DNA from: Desulfosporosinus sp. OT
Lineage (GTDB): Bacteria > Bacillota > Desulfitobacteriia > Desulfitobacteriales > Desulfitobacteriaceae
DNA: 64,000 nt
Direction: 5' to 3'
Assembly: GCF_000224515.1 (NCBI RefSeq)
Contig: NZ_AGAF01000178.1
Span: forward strand, 62,001-126,000
Positions 35,390-44,768 of this stretch are shown piece by piece. The position numbers and the translations under genes are program-made. The notes under the pieces were generated by a model that made no database searches, had not been told where the DNA came from, and saw only the letters and a program-made list of their open reading frames with translations. The first letter of the stretch is position 1. Each line of letters opens with the position of its first letter.

Positions 35390-36652
35390 TTACTTCTTCT
35401 GGCGCAGACGTTTGGAAACGCGCTGGACACTTGTCTCGATCCAATCTGTCGCTATTGCTGCATCTCGTCCCAATTCAAGAGCCTTCCAGTAACATTCTAA
35501 AGCATCTCTAAAGTTACGACGCTTTTCATAAAACTCCGCTAAACGCACCAGGGCTTCTAGTGAAAATTCTCTATGAAATTGAGCTTTATCTTCTGATTCA
35601 ACTCGAGCTTTTTGTGGCACAACCTTACTCTCTCGAATTTCTTTAAGAGCAGTTAGTGCTTCATATACTTCACCAATCCGCAGATTGTCTTCTATCGATT
35701 CGAAAAGACTTAAGGCTTTTAAATAATAAACTTCAGCCTTAGCTAAATCCATTGAAAGAAAGAATAAGCCCGCTAAACTTTGAAAACGCAAGGCTAGGTC
35801 AAAATTATGATCTGGATAAAACTGAATCGATAATTCAAGGTAATATTTCGCCTCTTCATAGTTTTCTAAGATTTGCTCAATTTTACTCAAGAAAAAACAA
35901 CTTTCACTAAATACATTGCTACTATCAAATTTTAAACACAGGGCCACTGCCCTTTGTTGACATTCAAAGGCTAAGAGCATTTCATTTTGATCAAAGTAGA
36001 GAAACGCCAAATATTGCAGAGTATTTGACAAAGCGATCAGATCCTCTATCTGAGCAAAAATTTGGCACGCATTCTTTAAGTTTAGCGTAGCTTCCTTATT
36101 ATTCCCTTGTCGAAAGCACAATTCTCCTAAGAGAACATCCAACTCTCCTTCTCCTTTAGGAAACCCATTGGAACGGCAGATTTTATGTGCCTCCTCATAA
36201 GCTCTCTTGGCCATTGCCCAATCTTTGAGGGTAGCATAGACTTGGCCCAGGTCAGCATAGAGCATGCCCAACCTTAACGGTGGAGATGAACTCGGGTACA
36301 CAGATATTGAAAGCTCATATTCCCTGCTAGCGTCTCCAAGCATACCCTTCTTAACTGAGACACTGGCTAACCCTGCCCATGCTTCGGACATTCCTTTCGC
36401 ATTCTGAATCTCTTGGCAAATACGTAATGCTTCTTTGAAACCCTCTTCTGCAAACTCTAAATTTCCTAAACGCACTCTCACTGTCGCTAACAGTCTTAGC
36501 GTAAATGCGACGATTTCCGGTACGGTTAATTGATACGCCTTTAAGAGGCCCTGCGTATAATACTCTTCAGCTTTAAGGTACTGTTCTTCTCCAAGACACT
36601 GTGTTCCAACCTCCATAAGGTTCCGCCAAACGGATAATTCCCCATCGTACAT
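35390..36652 (-). CDS. TPR protein
   Basis: This 420-residue soluble protein is nearly all TPR-like helix pairs with the shape of AfsR/Rap-type repeat domains, for example LGNLEFAEEGFKEALRICQEI, AWAGLASVSVKKGMLGDASREY and NLRIGEVYEALTALKEIRE. There is no DNA-binding or catalytic domain, so it is probably a partner-binding scaffold. It has its own ribosome site (GGAGGCGATAAT) and no close neighbour on the same strand. Confidence 0.85.
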   Translation of the reverse strand: MYDGELSVWRNLMEVGTQCLGEEQYLKAEEYYTQGLLKAYQLTVPEIVAFTLRLLATVRVRLGNLEFAEEGFKEALRICQEIQNAKGMSEAWAGLASVSVKKGMLGDASREYELSISVYPSSSPPLRLGMLYADLGQVYATLKDWAMAKRAYEEAHKICRSNGFPKGEGELDVLLGELCFRQGNNKEATLNLKNACQIFAQIEDLIALSNTLQYLAFLYFDQNEMLLAFECQQRAVALCLKFDSSNVFSESCFFLSKIEQILENYEEAKYYLELSIQFYPDHNFDLALRFQSLAGLFFLSMDLAKAEVYYLKALSLFESIEDNLRIGEVYEALTALKEIRESKVVPQKARVESEDKAQFHREFSLEALVRLAEFYEKRRNFRDALECYWKALELGRDAAIATDWIETSVQRVSKRLRQKK

Positions 36653-36859
36653 ATTATCGCCTCCGTGTCTGTTCCATCATATGCACGAGTCGATTCTTTG
36701 GGCATCAATATTTAAATTCAAGCTGGAGCTTCTCTTCACAGCACAGCATTTGAATAGCCATAAAATCAAAGGAAATTAAGGACGAACCTTATTGTAACCT
36801 AGACATAAAAGTCGAAATATGATAATCTAATTTTAGGTTCAAGAAGGGAGTGTTTGGCC

Positions 36860-37117
36860 TTGAATACTTATCGTCCAACTCAATCTTCAAATTATTGGAT
36901 GGTTGCACTCAAACTTCTCATACTCATTCTGGGTCTCTATTTCTCTGCCTTGATCTTAGGTAAAGTATTCACGTGGGTATTTGCAGTTGCCTTTTTCCTA
37001 ATACGCTTTATCGTTTTTGTTGGCGTCTCCTTTGTTGTCGTTCATTTTTTTCTTAAATTATTATTTAAAATTGATCTCTTCAAGTTAGTGTTGGGTGGAC
37101 GATATAAGAATCGTTAG
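36860..37117 (+). CDS. Small two-helix membrane protein
   Basis: The 85-residue product has two hydrophobic helices (LKLLILILGLYFSALILG and VFAVAFFLIRFIVFVGVSFVVVHF) and ends with basic residues (GGRYKNR). A TTG start at 36860 is preferred, with AAGGGAG about 9 bp upstream; an earlier TTG two codons before is too close to it. No family is recognised. It is followed by a terminator. Confidence 0.6.
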   Translation: MNTYRPTQSSNYWMVALKLLILILGLYFSALILGKVFTWVFAVAFFLIRFIVFVGVSFVVVHFFLKLLFKIDLFKLVLGGRYKNR

Positions 37118-37178
37118 GGGTATCAAATTTACTTAAGCTTAACCAGATTTTAATAAGATAACAATCTTTTCCAAATCG

Positions 37179-37203
37179 AACGCCTTAAAAGGGCGTTTTT
37201 TTG
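37179..37203 (+). terminator. Terminator after the small membrane protein gene
   Basis: A 6-bp GC-rich stem (37179-37184 with 37192-37197) has a 7-nt loop. A T run follows. Confidence 0.75.
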
Positions 37204-37262
37204 TTTTACCCTCATGATCTGGCTTTCTAACGAATATCTTTTACTCAAAGGAGGAATGCCAA

Positions 37263-38054
37263 ATGCAAATTATAATCTTCAAACGTCCATCATGGCGAAA
37301 TATTGCCCTCTGGGGGATCCTCTTGTTCATCTTGATTGCTTACCGTGAAAATGTCACTTCTGTTTTTTCTGGAAAGTTAAAGCCAATTTACTCCACAAAC
37401 GTCAACACCCAGGCAATTGGACTGACCTTTGATATCAGTTGGGGGGAGAAGACAGCCGAACCAATACTTGATATTCTCAAACAGGAAGGCGTTCATGCCA
37501 CATTTTTTCTTTCGAGTCCATGGGCAGACAAACATCAACAATTAGTGCAACGAATGGTGGCCGATGGCCATGAGATCGGATCACACGGCAACCGTCATAT
37601 TGATCTCAATACTTTAGGATCAGGCGAGATAGAACATGAAATTACTACTGCCCAACAAGTCCTTGAGCAAATATCCGGTCAGAAAGTCCGATTGATCCGG
37701 GCACCCAACGGAGCCTATGATAATAAGGTCATATCCACCGCCAACAAGCTGGGTTATCGAGTTATCCAATGGAGTGTTGATTCTCTAGACTGGAAACGGC
37801 CCGGCCCTGGCGCTGTCATTAATAATGTACTCAACGGGATACACTCCGAAGGTGGGGCGAAAGCCGGGGACATTATTTTATTTCATGCCTCAGACTCAGC
37901 GCCAGATACTATTCAGGCCTTGCCGACGGTCATTCAACGCCTCAGAACTAAAGGTTACACCCTCATCCCAGTAGGACAATTGCTTTCTGAAGCAAACAGC
38001 ACTTGGCCACCTGAAAGTAATCTTAAAGAAGAACCTAGTTCAACCAATAAATAA
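37263..38054 (+). CDS. pdaB: Polysaccharide deacetylase, PdaB-like sporulation protein
   Basis: The 263-residue product has an N-terminal membrane anchor (NIALWGILLFILIAY) and a NodB deacetylase domain: AIGLTFDISWGEKTAEPI (motif 1, with the second aspartate position replaced as in PdaB), HATFFLSSPW, DGHEIGSHGNRHID (HxxxxH-type metal ligands), and GDIILFHASDSAPDTI. PdaB-type proteins are needed for stable spore cortex in Bacillus, where the family is made in the mother cell. The replaced aspartate raises the question of catalytic activity, as in the rest of the family. CAAAGGAGG precedes the ATG. Confidence 0.88.
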   Translation: MQIIIFKRPSWRNIALWGILLFILIAYRENVTSVFSGKLKPIYSTNVNTQAIGLTFDISWGEKTAEPILDILKQEGVHATFFLSSPWADKHQQLVQRMVADGHEIGSHGNRHIDLNTLGSGEIEHEITTAQQVLEQISGQKVRLIRAPNGAYDNKVISTANKLGYRVIQWSVDSLDWKRPGPGAVINNVLNGIHSEGGAKAGDIILFHASDSAPDTIQALPTVIQRLRTKGYTLIPVGQLLSEANSTWPPESNLKEEPSSTNK

Positions 38055-38060
38055 GTGCCG

Positions 38061-39080
38061 TTATTCAACGTTTTCATCCACGACAGATCGCAAGAGTTGA
38101 TCCGCTTTTTGTCGATCTATGACCTGCGCCACTGCTTTTTGGGCATCTGCTTTTAACTCTCCCTCAAGCCCACTGTTCATAGCACGTTCAAGCAAGTTCT
38201 TACCTTCTTGCTGCTGACCTTTACTTAAAGCTTGAATTCCATTCACATAGTCGATACAACCATCCCCTCCGGGGAGCTCCTTGAGAGAGGCTAGGCTAGC
38301 AGTCAACTCCTGCAGATTATTTTCATGTAGGGCAAGGACCGCCCTTTTGGTTTCAAACAACGTAGTTCTAGACCGCCAGGTTTGAGTAACTATTGAATGA
38401 CATAACTCTACGGCTTTTGCCCACTGTCCTTCTCCTACAGCGACGTCAAAAGCTACAGTAAGGCAGGCCGGATTATGAGGTTCTAGTTTCTGGGCCTCTT
38501 CGAGCTCAGCCCTGGCTGCCAGTTGATCACCCATGCTCATTGCAGCTTGAGCTAGTACTAAATGTCTTAAAGTCTGCTCTTGTATCGGTAATTTATTCCA
38601 ATCCACTTCTGTCTCTGTCTCGGCCAACTGACTACGTGACTCTTCTGCATCACCATTTTCTAAGGATGTGAGCCCTTGCCCCAACTGACCCAAGGGCGTC
38701 TTACCCATGGGGCCAAGGACATCCTGCGCTTCCGTGATTTTCCCGTTCTTCAAGTAATACAAAAACAACCAGAATCTGTGCTGTTCGTCTTGATACATGG
38801 TCAGTTGAGACTCTAAGTCCTTACTCTCCACATTAAGTTCAAGTTCCAGCCATAAATTTGCCTCTTTCAACAATTCCAGTTTATTTAATAGGCCCCCATG
38901 TGCATTCCACCACTGCAGTTCATCCCTCACCTTTGAAACGTCATAAACACTTTCAGCTTGTCTTAATTGCTCCAGACGCCATAAAAAAGGCCCACAACTA
39001 AGCATAAAAATGATAGACAATAAAAGCAAAAACGTGGCCTGTCGACGTCTTCTAAGACCATGTTTGCGCCGTTTTGACAA
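38061..39080 (-). CDS. Membrane-anchored TPR-like protein
   Basis: The 339-residue product starts with a very basic stretch (SKRRKHGLRRRRQ) and a hydrophobic anchor (ATFLLLLSIIFMLSCGPFL). A helical-repeat region follows, with ALRHLV-like and MGDQLAARAELEEAQKLEPHNP TPR pairs. The domain faces the outside if the basic residues stay in the cytoplasm. The start is TTG 39080 with GAGGGATAGGA upstream. It converges with pdaB, 6 bp apart. The partner is unknown. Confidence 0.75.
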   Translation of the reverse strand: MSKRRKHGLRRRRQATFLLLLSIIFMLSCGPFLWRLEQLRQAESVYDVSKVRDELQWWNAHGGLLNKLELLKEANLWLELELNVESKDLESQLTMYQDEQHRFWLFLYYLKNGKITEAQDVLGPMGKTPLGQLGQGLTSLENGDAEESRSQLAETETEVDWNKLPIQEQTLRHLVLAQAAMSMGDQLAARAELEEAQKLEPHNPACLTVAFDVAVGEGQWAKAVELCHSIVTQTWRSRTTLFETKRAVLALHENNLQELTASLASLKELPGGDGCIDYVNGIQALSKGQQQEGKNLLERAMNSGLEGELKADAQKAVAQVIDRQKADQLLRSVVDENVE

Positions 39081-39145
39081 TCCTATCCCTCGTTTCCATC
39101 TTTCTTAACTATTGCTCACATTCTTTGATTAATCACCATTGTTTC

Positions 39146-40015
39146 TCAATGTCCTTTCCATGATGAGAAACCTTCACCAACAACTTCCGGCACCTCCGAA
39201 ATAGCCACAAAAGCCTGATGATCTTGATCCCGAACAATTTTTTTGACTTGAGACAATTCAGTACGATTAATTACACAATAAACTACTTGTTTAGCATCGC
39301 CTGAGAAGGCCCCTGTCGCTTGAAAAAGTGTAACCCCTCGCTCAAGCTTCGCCATGATTTCCTCAGCAATTTTCTGAGGCTGAGTTGTCACTACCATAAC
39401 CGCCTTGGAGTGACTTAATCCCTCCTGTACAAGATCAACGACACGCGTCGCTATAAACATATAAATCATGGCATACATAGCCATTTCAGGGCGAAACAAA
39501 ATGGCAACTGCCAGAAAGATCAGGGCATCAATCCCCAGCAATATTTGACCCACACTAAATGAGGTTGTTCGCGCAAACAGGACAGCTAAAATATCCGTTC
39601 CACCAAGCGAACCGCTGGAGCGGAAGATGATGCCCATCCCGATTCCTGAAAGGACCCCTGCAGATATCACGGCAAGCAGCGTATCATGAGTCAATGCCGG
39701 GAGATGTGAAGTCAGAGAAAGCATAACCGAGAGCATACCAACACCCACGACACTAAAAACTAAGAAGTTTCGTCCTACCAAACGTAGGCCTAGAATAAAA
39801 AGTGGCAGGTTCAGCAGAAGAACCGTCCAGCTTACGGGCCAAAGAAATAAGTAATGTAATATGATAGCTATTCCCGTGACCCCGCCATCTGCAATTTGAT
39901 TAGGGATAATTAGTGTGTTTATACTTACACTCACGATCGTAGCACCTACTATGATCCCCACCAAGTGTTGCAACAATTGCCACGGAATAATTTCACGAAA
40001 ACGTCTCCAGTGCAC
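39146..40015 (-). CDS. YitT family membrane protein (DUF161-DUF2179)
   Basis: The 289-residue product has about five transmembrane helices, including IIVGATIVSVSINTLIIPN, GGVTGIAIILHYLF and GGTDILAVLFARTTSFSVGQIL. A soluble C-terminal DUF2179 domain follows, with ERGVTLFQATGAFSGDAKQVVYCVI. The function is not defined. GTG 40015 is used because GGAGG lies 6 bp upstream and would be inside a longer ORF. Confidence 0.9.
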   Translation of the reverse strand: MHWRRFREIIPWQLLQHLVGIIVGATIVSVSINTLIIPNQIADGGVTGIAIILHYLFLWPVSWTVLLLNLPLFILGLRLVGRNFLVFSVVGVGMLSVMLSLTSHLPALTHDTLLAVISAGVLSGIGMGIIFRSSGSLGGTDILAVLFARTTSFSVGQILLGIDALIFLAVAILFRPEMAMYAMIYMFIATRVVDLVQEGLSHSKAVMVVTTQPQKIAEEIMAKLERGVTLFQATGAFSGDAKQVVYCVINRTELSQVKKIVRDQDHQAFVAISEVPEVVGEGFSSWKGH

Positions 40016-40252
40016 TTGAATCCTCCGTTCACACATTATTATCCACGTGTTGTTTATCCTTGTTGAATTATACTGCAGAGTCTCCCTAGAGACAACTTAA
40101 TGAACCCTTCAAATCAGATCTGGGTGTTGCCCTACAATAGTTTATCCAGCAAAGAGCTAGAATTCTTTGATAAATACTGTATTATATTTGGATTATCCTC
40201 TAAGAATGATTCAGATAATCACTCTAACCAAATATATATTTACAATATATGC

Positions 40253-40281
40253 TTGACAAAATACTCATTATTGAGTAAAGT
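40253..40281 (+). promoter_or_regulatory. Strong sigma-A promoter for tRNA-Arg
   Basis: A perfect TTGACA (40253-40258) and TAAAGT (40276-40281) are separated by 17 bp, 19 bp before the tRNA. Confidence 0.8.
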
Positions 40282-40300
40282 GTTAAAGTGTCCTCAATAA

Positions 40301-40376
40301 GCGCTCGTAGCTCAGTGGATAGAGTGACGGTTTCCGAAGCCGGAGGTCGCAGGTTCAAATCCCGCCGGGCGCACCA
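40301..40376 (+). tRNA. tRNA-Arg (anticodon CCG)
   Basis: A full cloverleaf can be drawn. The acceptor stem is GCGCTCG/CGGGCGC (one G-U), the D arm is GCTC...GAGT, and the anticodon loop TTCCGAA gives CCG, reading CGG. The T arm includes GGTTCAAATCC. The discriminator A and CCA (40374-40376) are encoded. It has its own promoter and terminator and stands alone. Confidence 0.95.
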
Positions 40377-40387
40377 TACTGAAATTA

Positions 40388-40418
40388 AGTCACAATTTTT
40401 TTGTGGCTTTTTTTATTT
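40388..40418 (+). terminator. Terminator after tRNA-Arg
   Basis: A 6-bp GTCACA/TGTGGC stem (one G-U) is followed by seven T residues. Confidence 0.7.
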
Positions 40419-40555
40419 TTATTCTATTTTTAGTTTTATTTTTATTACTACTTCGCAATTTTACTACTTTTGTTCTCAATGAAGTAAGAATTTTCTGATT
40501 CTTTTTCCTATTCTTTTGATATTGCAAACAGGACATGTATTTTACCTCTTTGTCT

Positions 40556-40868
40556 AGCGAGATGCCCCGAACTAATGGCGTCCGTTAAAGCTTGTATAAC
40601 AACCCTAACAACCGGTGTAACGTGCGAGATCAGAACACAGCCATGGATGACCCAGTGTCCTTGTAGCCAAGATTCGAACAGGACGTTCGAGATTAGAGCA
40701 TCGCCATGACGATAAGCGGACGAGCTTATCGCCACACTGCAACTTATTACGCATACTCCTGCAGTGTGGATTGGCAAGGCACCGTGATGGCAAAAAGAGA
40801 CCGCTGGCCATGGACGGGCCGAGTGTCCCTGTAGCCAAGGATGGCGAGAAGGGACCTTCCAGAAAGTT
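40556..40868 (-). repeat. Structured intergenic repeat, copy 2 (reverse orientation)
   Basis: The 68-bp core at 40708-40775, read on the minus strand, is identical to the cores of copies 1 and 3, with the same two hairpins. On both sides, modules recur with changes: GCCAAGGATGGCGAGAAGGGACC at the 5' edge (minus-strand sense), GAACGTCCTGTTCGA, and CTTGGCTACAGGGACACTCGGCC-like units (twice). The stretch between tRNA-Arg and the guanylate-kinase-like gene is filled by this element. No gene is seen in it. Confidence 0.85.
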
Positions 40869-41027
40869 TAGCGCAATACATTTCTAACTAGTAGTAAAAA
40901 GAGGTGGCAATTTTATATTTACCACCTCTTTTTTGCAGGTATTTAATGAGTTCAGGGCACCCATTTTTCCTATTACCTCTATATTTTATAATTCAACACT
41001 CATCATAATTCTACACCCATCATAAGA

Positions 41028-41627
41028 CTACGATTTATGAATTACTAGCAAAATATCGGTTTTAATACGGTTAATACATTGATTTATATTCTCATTTGAA
41101 TAAAATTTTATCACTCCAAGATCTTCTAGCTTTTGCTTACTAAAATCATTACTATCCGCTAAAAATCTTCTGCATAGCTCCTCATAGTTAGGTTGAGCTT
41201 GCTGTTTTTCCCTTTCTATTGCCCGTAGCAGTCTAACTCCATCGTCAACTTCAATATACAGGGGAATAACATCACTTGCCACAAAATAATTTTGGAGGTT
41301 TTCATAGGACTCTAACGTAGCGATCAGCAGATAATTATTATCCTGAGTCAATTTAATTTGACCATCGTCAATCGTACAGTAAGACCATTTACCATGAATA
41401 GTATAGTAATCCCTCTGTTCTATAATTTTACCCATTTCTCGATAATGTGCCAATAATTCTTTAGATACAAAGTAATAATCAAGCCCTTGGACTTCGTTGT
41501 GCCTTATAGGTCTCGTCGTATATGGAATTATTGACTTCAAATTCAGTTGTTTATCTTGTAACAGCTTTTTAGAAATAGTATCTTTTCCAGAGCTGCTTTT
41601 ACCCATTAGGCAGAATATCTTACCCAC
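41028..41627 (-). CDS. Guanylate kinase-like protein
   Basis: The product of about 199 residues has a P-loop in LMGKSSSGKDTISKKLL and the GMP-binding IPYTTRPIRHNEVQGLDYYFV region of the guanylate kinase fold. The second half has diverged: there is no clear lid motif, and the protein lacks the usual C-terminal end of Gmk. It is more AT-rich than the genes around it and sits alone next to a repeat and the tRNA, so transfer is possible. GTG 41627 after GAGGGA is preferred; a longer frame from 41693 cannot be excluded. It is unlikely to be the housekeeping Gmk. Confidence 0.7.
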   Translation of the reverse strand: MGKIFCLMGKSSSGKDTISKKLLQDKQLNLKSIIPYTTRPIRHNEVQGLDYYFVSKELLAHYREMGKIIEQRDYYTIHGKWSYCTIDDGQIKLTQDNNYLLIATLESYENLQNYFVASDVIPLYIEVDDGVRLLRAIEREKQQAQPNYEELCRRFLADSNDFSKQKLEDLGVIKFYSNENINQCINRIKTDILLVIHKS

Positions 41628-41759
41628 ATCGTCCCATCCCTCATAATCACTACTGCACTTTACTGTAACATCTATTGTAACATCGCTTATCAAGGAATGG
41701 CAAACTTGAGCATAGAACGAAATATGTTTTTAAACTATATTAACTCTTGAACAATAACA

Positions 41760-41804
41760 GACATCGGTTACCGTTCTCCGTTTAGGAAGACTATAACCGA
41801 CGTC
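41760..41804 (-). terminator. Hairpin downstream of oppF
   Basis: Arms 41760-41770 and 41794-41804 pair with one mismatch around an inner GTCTTCC-type stem. There is no U tract, so a role in ending the opp transcript is only possible. Confidence 0.35.
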
Positions 41805-41865
41805 GTCGAATAATCATTGAGTTTCAGGCCAGGCCATTGACCGATGGATAACAACATTTCCCTGG

Positions 41866-42819
41866 CTATTTATATAAATGACAGGCTACATAATGGTCCG
41901 TTTCCACTTCAATCCAACGCGGAGTATCCACTTGGCATTGAGGCATGGCTTTTGGACACCGAGCAAAAAAGCGACAACCAGGTGGAGGATTGATTGGAGA
42001 AGGAACATCCCCTTCCAAAATAATTCTCTCCCGTTTTCGTTCCACTTCAGGGTCAGGGATCGGAATCGCAGACAATAAGGCTACGGTATAGGGATGAAGT
42101 GGATTACGATATAACTCGTGAGACTGGGCAACTTCGGTCAACGATCCTAAATACATTACCCCAACGCGATCGGCAATATGCTTGACCATGGCTAAATCGT
42201 GAGAAATAAACAAATAGGTTAGTCCATTTTCTTCTTGCAGACGCTTAAATAAATTAATGACCTGGGCTTGTACGGAAACATCTAACGCCGAGACTGGCTC
42301 ATCCGCAACGATAAATTGGGGGTTAATCGCGAGGGCCCGCGCAATTCCAATCCGTTGTCTTTGTCCTCCGGAAAACTCATGGGGGAAGCGAGAAGCATGC
42401 TCTTCGGGAAGGCCAACTGTTTGCAACAACTCAGAAACCCGCTCCCGTCGTTTGACACCGCTAGATAATCTATGGATGTCGATCCCTTCGGCAATGATAT
42501 CGCCTACGGTCATCCGCGGATTAAGCGAAGCATAAGGGTCTTGAAACACCATCTGCATGTCTCGATTAAATTGTTTCAGCCTGCTTCCTTTCAACTGATG
42601 AACATTCTCTCCATTAAAAAGAACCTGTCCCTCAGTTGTATTATATAAGCGCATAATTGTGCGTCCCAAAGTAGACTTTCCGCATCCCGATTCTCCCACT
42701 AAGCCAAAGGTTTCTCCCCGTTGAATAGATAAATTGACATTGTCCACGGCTTTCAAAACGCCATTCGTTACGCGAAAATATTTTTTTAGATTTTTAACTT
42801 CTAAAATTGGATCAGACAC
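41866..42819 (-). CDS. oppF: Oligopeptide ABC transporter ATP-binding protein OppF
   Basis: The 317-residue product is the second ATPase of an Opp/Dpp system: Walker A GLVGESGCGKSTLGRTI, ABC signature SGGQRQRIGIARAL, Walker B FIVADEPVSALD. The C-terminal cysteine-rich oligopeptide extension CRFFARCPKAMPQC may bind an iron-sulfur cluster, as in OppD/DppD. GTG 42819 is supported by AAGGAGGG; the longer frame reads back into oppD. It is the last gene of oppABCDF. Confidence 0.94.
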   Translation of the reverse strand: MSDPILEVKNLKKYFRVTNGVLKAVDNVNLSIQRGETFGLVGESGCGKSTLGRTIMRLYNTTEGQVLFNGENVHQLKGSRLKQFNRDMQMVFQDPYASLNPRMTVGDIIAEGIDIHRLSSGVKRRERVSELLQTVGLPEEHASRFPHEFSGGQRQRIGIARALAINPQFIVADEPVSALDVSVQAQVINLFKRLQEENGLTYLFISHDLAMVKHIADRVGVMYLGSLTEVAQSHELYRNPLHPYTVALLSAIPIPDPEVERKRERIILEGDVPSPINPPPGCRFFARCPKAMPQCQVDTPRWIEVETDHYVACHLYK

Positions 42820-42836
42820 AGTGTTCCCTCCTTGCT

Positions 42837-43832
42837 TTAGCGAATTTCCGTCCTCATTCGCTTGTCCATTAGCCAACAAGCCATGCTGTGTTCATCTTGT
42901 ATAATCTGAGTTTGCGGATCCTCATTTAAACAAATGTTCATAGCGTGCGGACACCGTGCAGCAAAAGCACATCCTTGCGGAGGAGCTAACAAATCCGGCG
43001 GCATTCCTTCGATTGGCACTAGTTCGCTCTTTTCGTCATCATCGAGCCGTAGAATGGAATGCAAAAGCCCCCAGGTGTAGGGATGCTGGGCACGGTAGAA
43101 AATGTCATCCACTGTTCCTTGCTCCACTATTTTTCCGGCATACATAACCACCACCCGTTGAGCGATGTCGGCAACGACTCCCAAATTGTGAGTAATAATA
43201 ATAATTGAAGAGCCAATTTTCTCCTGTAAATCCTTTAATAAATCAATGATTTGGGCTTGAATTGTTACATCGAGCGCCGTAGTAGGCTCATCAGCAATCA
43301 ATAATTTGGGACGACAGGCCAGAGAAATAGCAATCATTACCCGTTGACGCATCCCACCCGAAAATTCATGCGGATACTGTTTTATCCGAGTTTCAGGACG
43401 AGGAATACCTACCAACGAAAGCAGTTCAATCGCTTCCTTTTGAGCTTTCTCCTTGCTGAGCCCTTGGTGTCTGACTAATCCTTCGGTGATTTGCTTGCCA
43501 ATAGTCATTGTTGGATTTAAGGATGTCATTGGATCTTGAAAGATCATGCCAATTTCGGAACCACGAATTGATTCCATTTCTTTTAGGGTAAGTTGCACCA
43601 GGTCTATCTTCTTGTCAAAGAGAATTGAACCTTCTTTGATAATTGAAGGTGGGCTTGGAATTAATCGCATTATGGTTTGAGAAGTTACCGATTTCCCGCA
43701 CCCAGATTCCCCCACAATGGCTAAGACTTCCCCTTTCTTTAAATCAAAGGAAACGCCTCGCACAGCCTGAACTTCTCCCGCATACGTATGAAAAGATACT
43801 TTTAGATCTTTTACTTCCAGAATGTTTTCCAC
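42837..43832 (-). CDS. oppD: Oligopeptide ABC transporter ATP-binding protein OppD
   Basis: The 331-residue ATPase has Walker A AIVGESGCGKSVTSQTI, signature FSGGMRQRVMIAISLA and Walker B LLIADEPTTALD. The C-terminal CAFAARCPHAMNIC cluster is typical of OppD. It pairs with OppF to power the OppB/OppC permease. GTG start with AAAGGAAG upstream. Confidence 0.95.
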   Translation of the reverse strand: MENILEVKDLKVSFHTYAGEVQAVRGVSFDLKKGEVLAIVGESGCGKSVTSQTIMRLIPSPPSIIKEGSILFDKKIDLVQLTLKEMESIRGSEIGMIFQDPMTSLNPTMTIGKQITEGLVRHQGLSKEKAQKEAIELLSLVGIPRPETRIKQYPHEFSGGMRQRVMIAISLACRPKLLIADEPTTALDVTIQAQIIDLLKDLQEKIGSSIIIITHNLGVVADIAQRVVVMYAGKIVEQGTVDDIFYRAQHPYTWGLLHSILRLDDDEKSELVPIEGMPPDLLAPPQGCAFAARCPHAMNICLNEDPQTQIIQDEHSMACWLMDKRMRTEIR

Positions 43833-43846
43833 ACGGACACTTCCTT

Positions 43847-44764
43847 TTATTTTCTAAATTTTGGATCAAGCGCATCACGCAAACCGTCTCCGAGAAGATT
43901 AAACGAGACCATCATCAACGAAAAAATCAGGGCCGGGAACAACAATCTCCAGGGGTATACACGCATCGACCCAACTCCATCCGAGAGTAGCATTCCTAAT
44001 GAAGCTAGGGGAACTTTAACTCCGAGTCCGAGAAAGGAAAGAAAAGCTTCTGTAAAAATAGCTTGAGGAATTGTAAAGGTAATCTGAATAATAATAAAAC
44101 TAAGCGCGTTGGGAATAAGATGTTTGGTAATGATTCGCCAAGGGCTGGCACCCAAAGAGGTGGCCGCCAACACGTATTCTTGTTCTTTCAAGGAGAGGAC
44201 TTGTCCCCGAACCAGACGAGCCATCGAAATCCAACCGGTTATACCGTAGGCAAATACAATCGTCCAAATTCCCGATCCCATCATCACTATGAGTAACACC
44301 GTGATCAATAAATACGGAATGGAGTAGACCACCTCAATAAAGCGCTGCATCATATCGTCGATTTTCCCACCGTAATAGGCAGAAATTCCACCATATAGAA
44401 CCCCAATCAACAAGTCCATCAGCGCAGCCATAATCCCGATGAACAACGAGATACGGGTTCCCCACCAGAGCCGAACCCAAAGATCTCGTCCGAATTCATC
44501 CGTTCCAAACCAGAATGTGCTGTTGGGCATCTCATTTCTCGCTGTCAGGTGTTGCACATCATACCCATTTTTTTGTAAAAACGGCCCAAGAATAGCGAAT
44601 AAAGTAATTCCCAGTAAGAAATAGAAACCGGCCATTGCGAACTTATTTTTCTTCAACCGTCGCCGAGCATCTTGCCAATAGGTGATCGACGGTCGCGTAA
44701 TTTTCTCTTGTTGGTCAGCCTGTTTTGTAACGGGGATAAACAGGTTATCTCTGACTTCCGGCAT
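43847..44764 (-). CDS. oppC: Oligopeptide ABC transporter permease OppC
   Basis: This 305-residue permease has six transmembrane helices. The EAA loop, which contacts the ATPases, reads QEYVLAATSLGASPWRIITKHLIPNAL (split around residues 190-216). The OppC-type N-terminal extension precedes FAMAGFYFLLGITLF. It is 4 bp downstream of oppB. Confidence 0.94.
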   Translation of the reverse strand: MPEVRDNLFIPVTKQADQQEKITRPSITYWQDARRRLKKNKFAMAGFYFLLGITLFAILGPFLQKNGYDVQHLTARNEMPNSTFWFGTDEFGRDLWVRLWWGTRISLFIGIMAALMDLLIGVLYGGISAYYGGKIDDMMQRFIEVVYSIPYLLITVLLIVMMGSGIWTIVFAYGITGWISMARLVRGQVLSLKEQEYVLAATSLGASPWRIITKHLIPNALSFIIIQITFTIPQAIFTEAFLSFLGLGVKVPLASLGMLLSDGVGSMRVYPWRLLFPALIFSLMMVSFNLLGDGLRDALDPKFRK

Positions 44765-44768
44765 AGTA

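Noticed and set aside
40301..41865. Integrated island at tRNA-Arg
   Set aside because: No integrase gene and no direct repeat of the tRNA 3' end could be found in the following stretch. Only the repeat and one AT-rich gene point that way.
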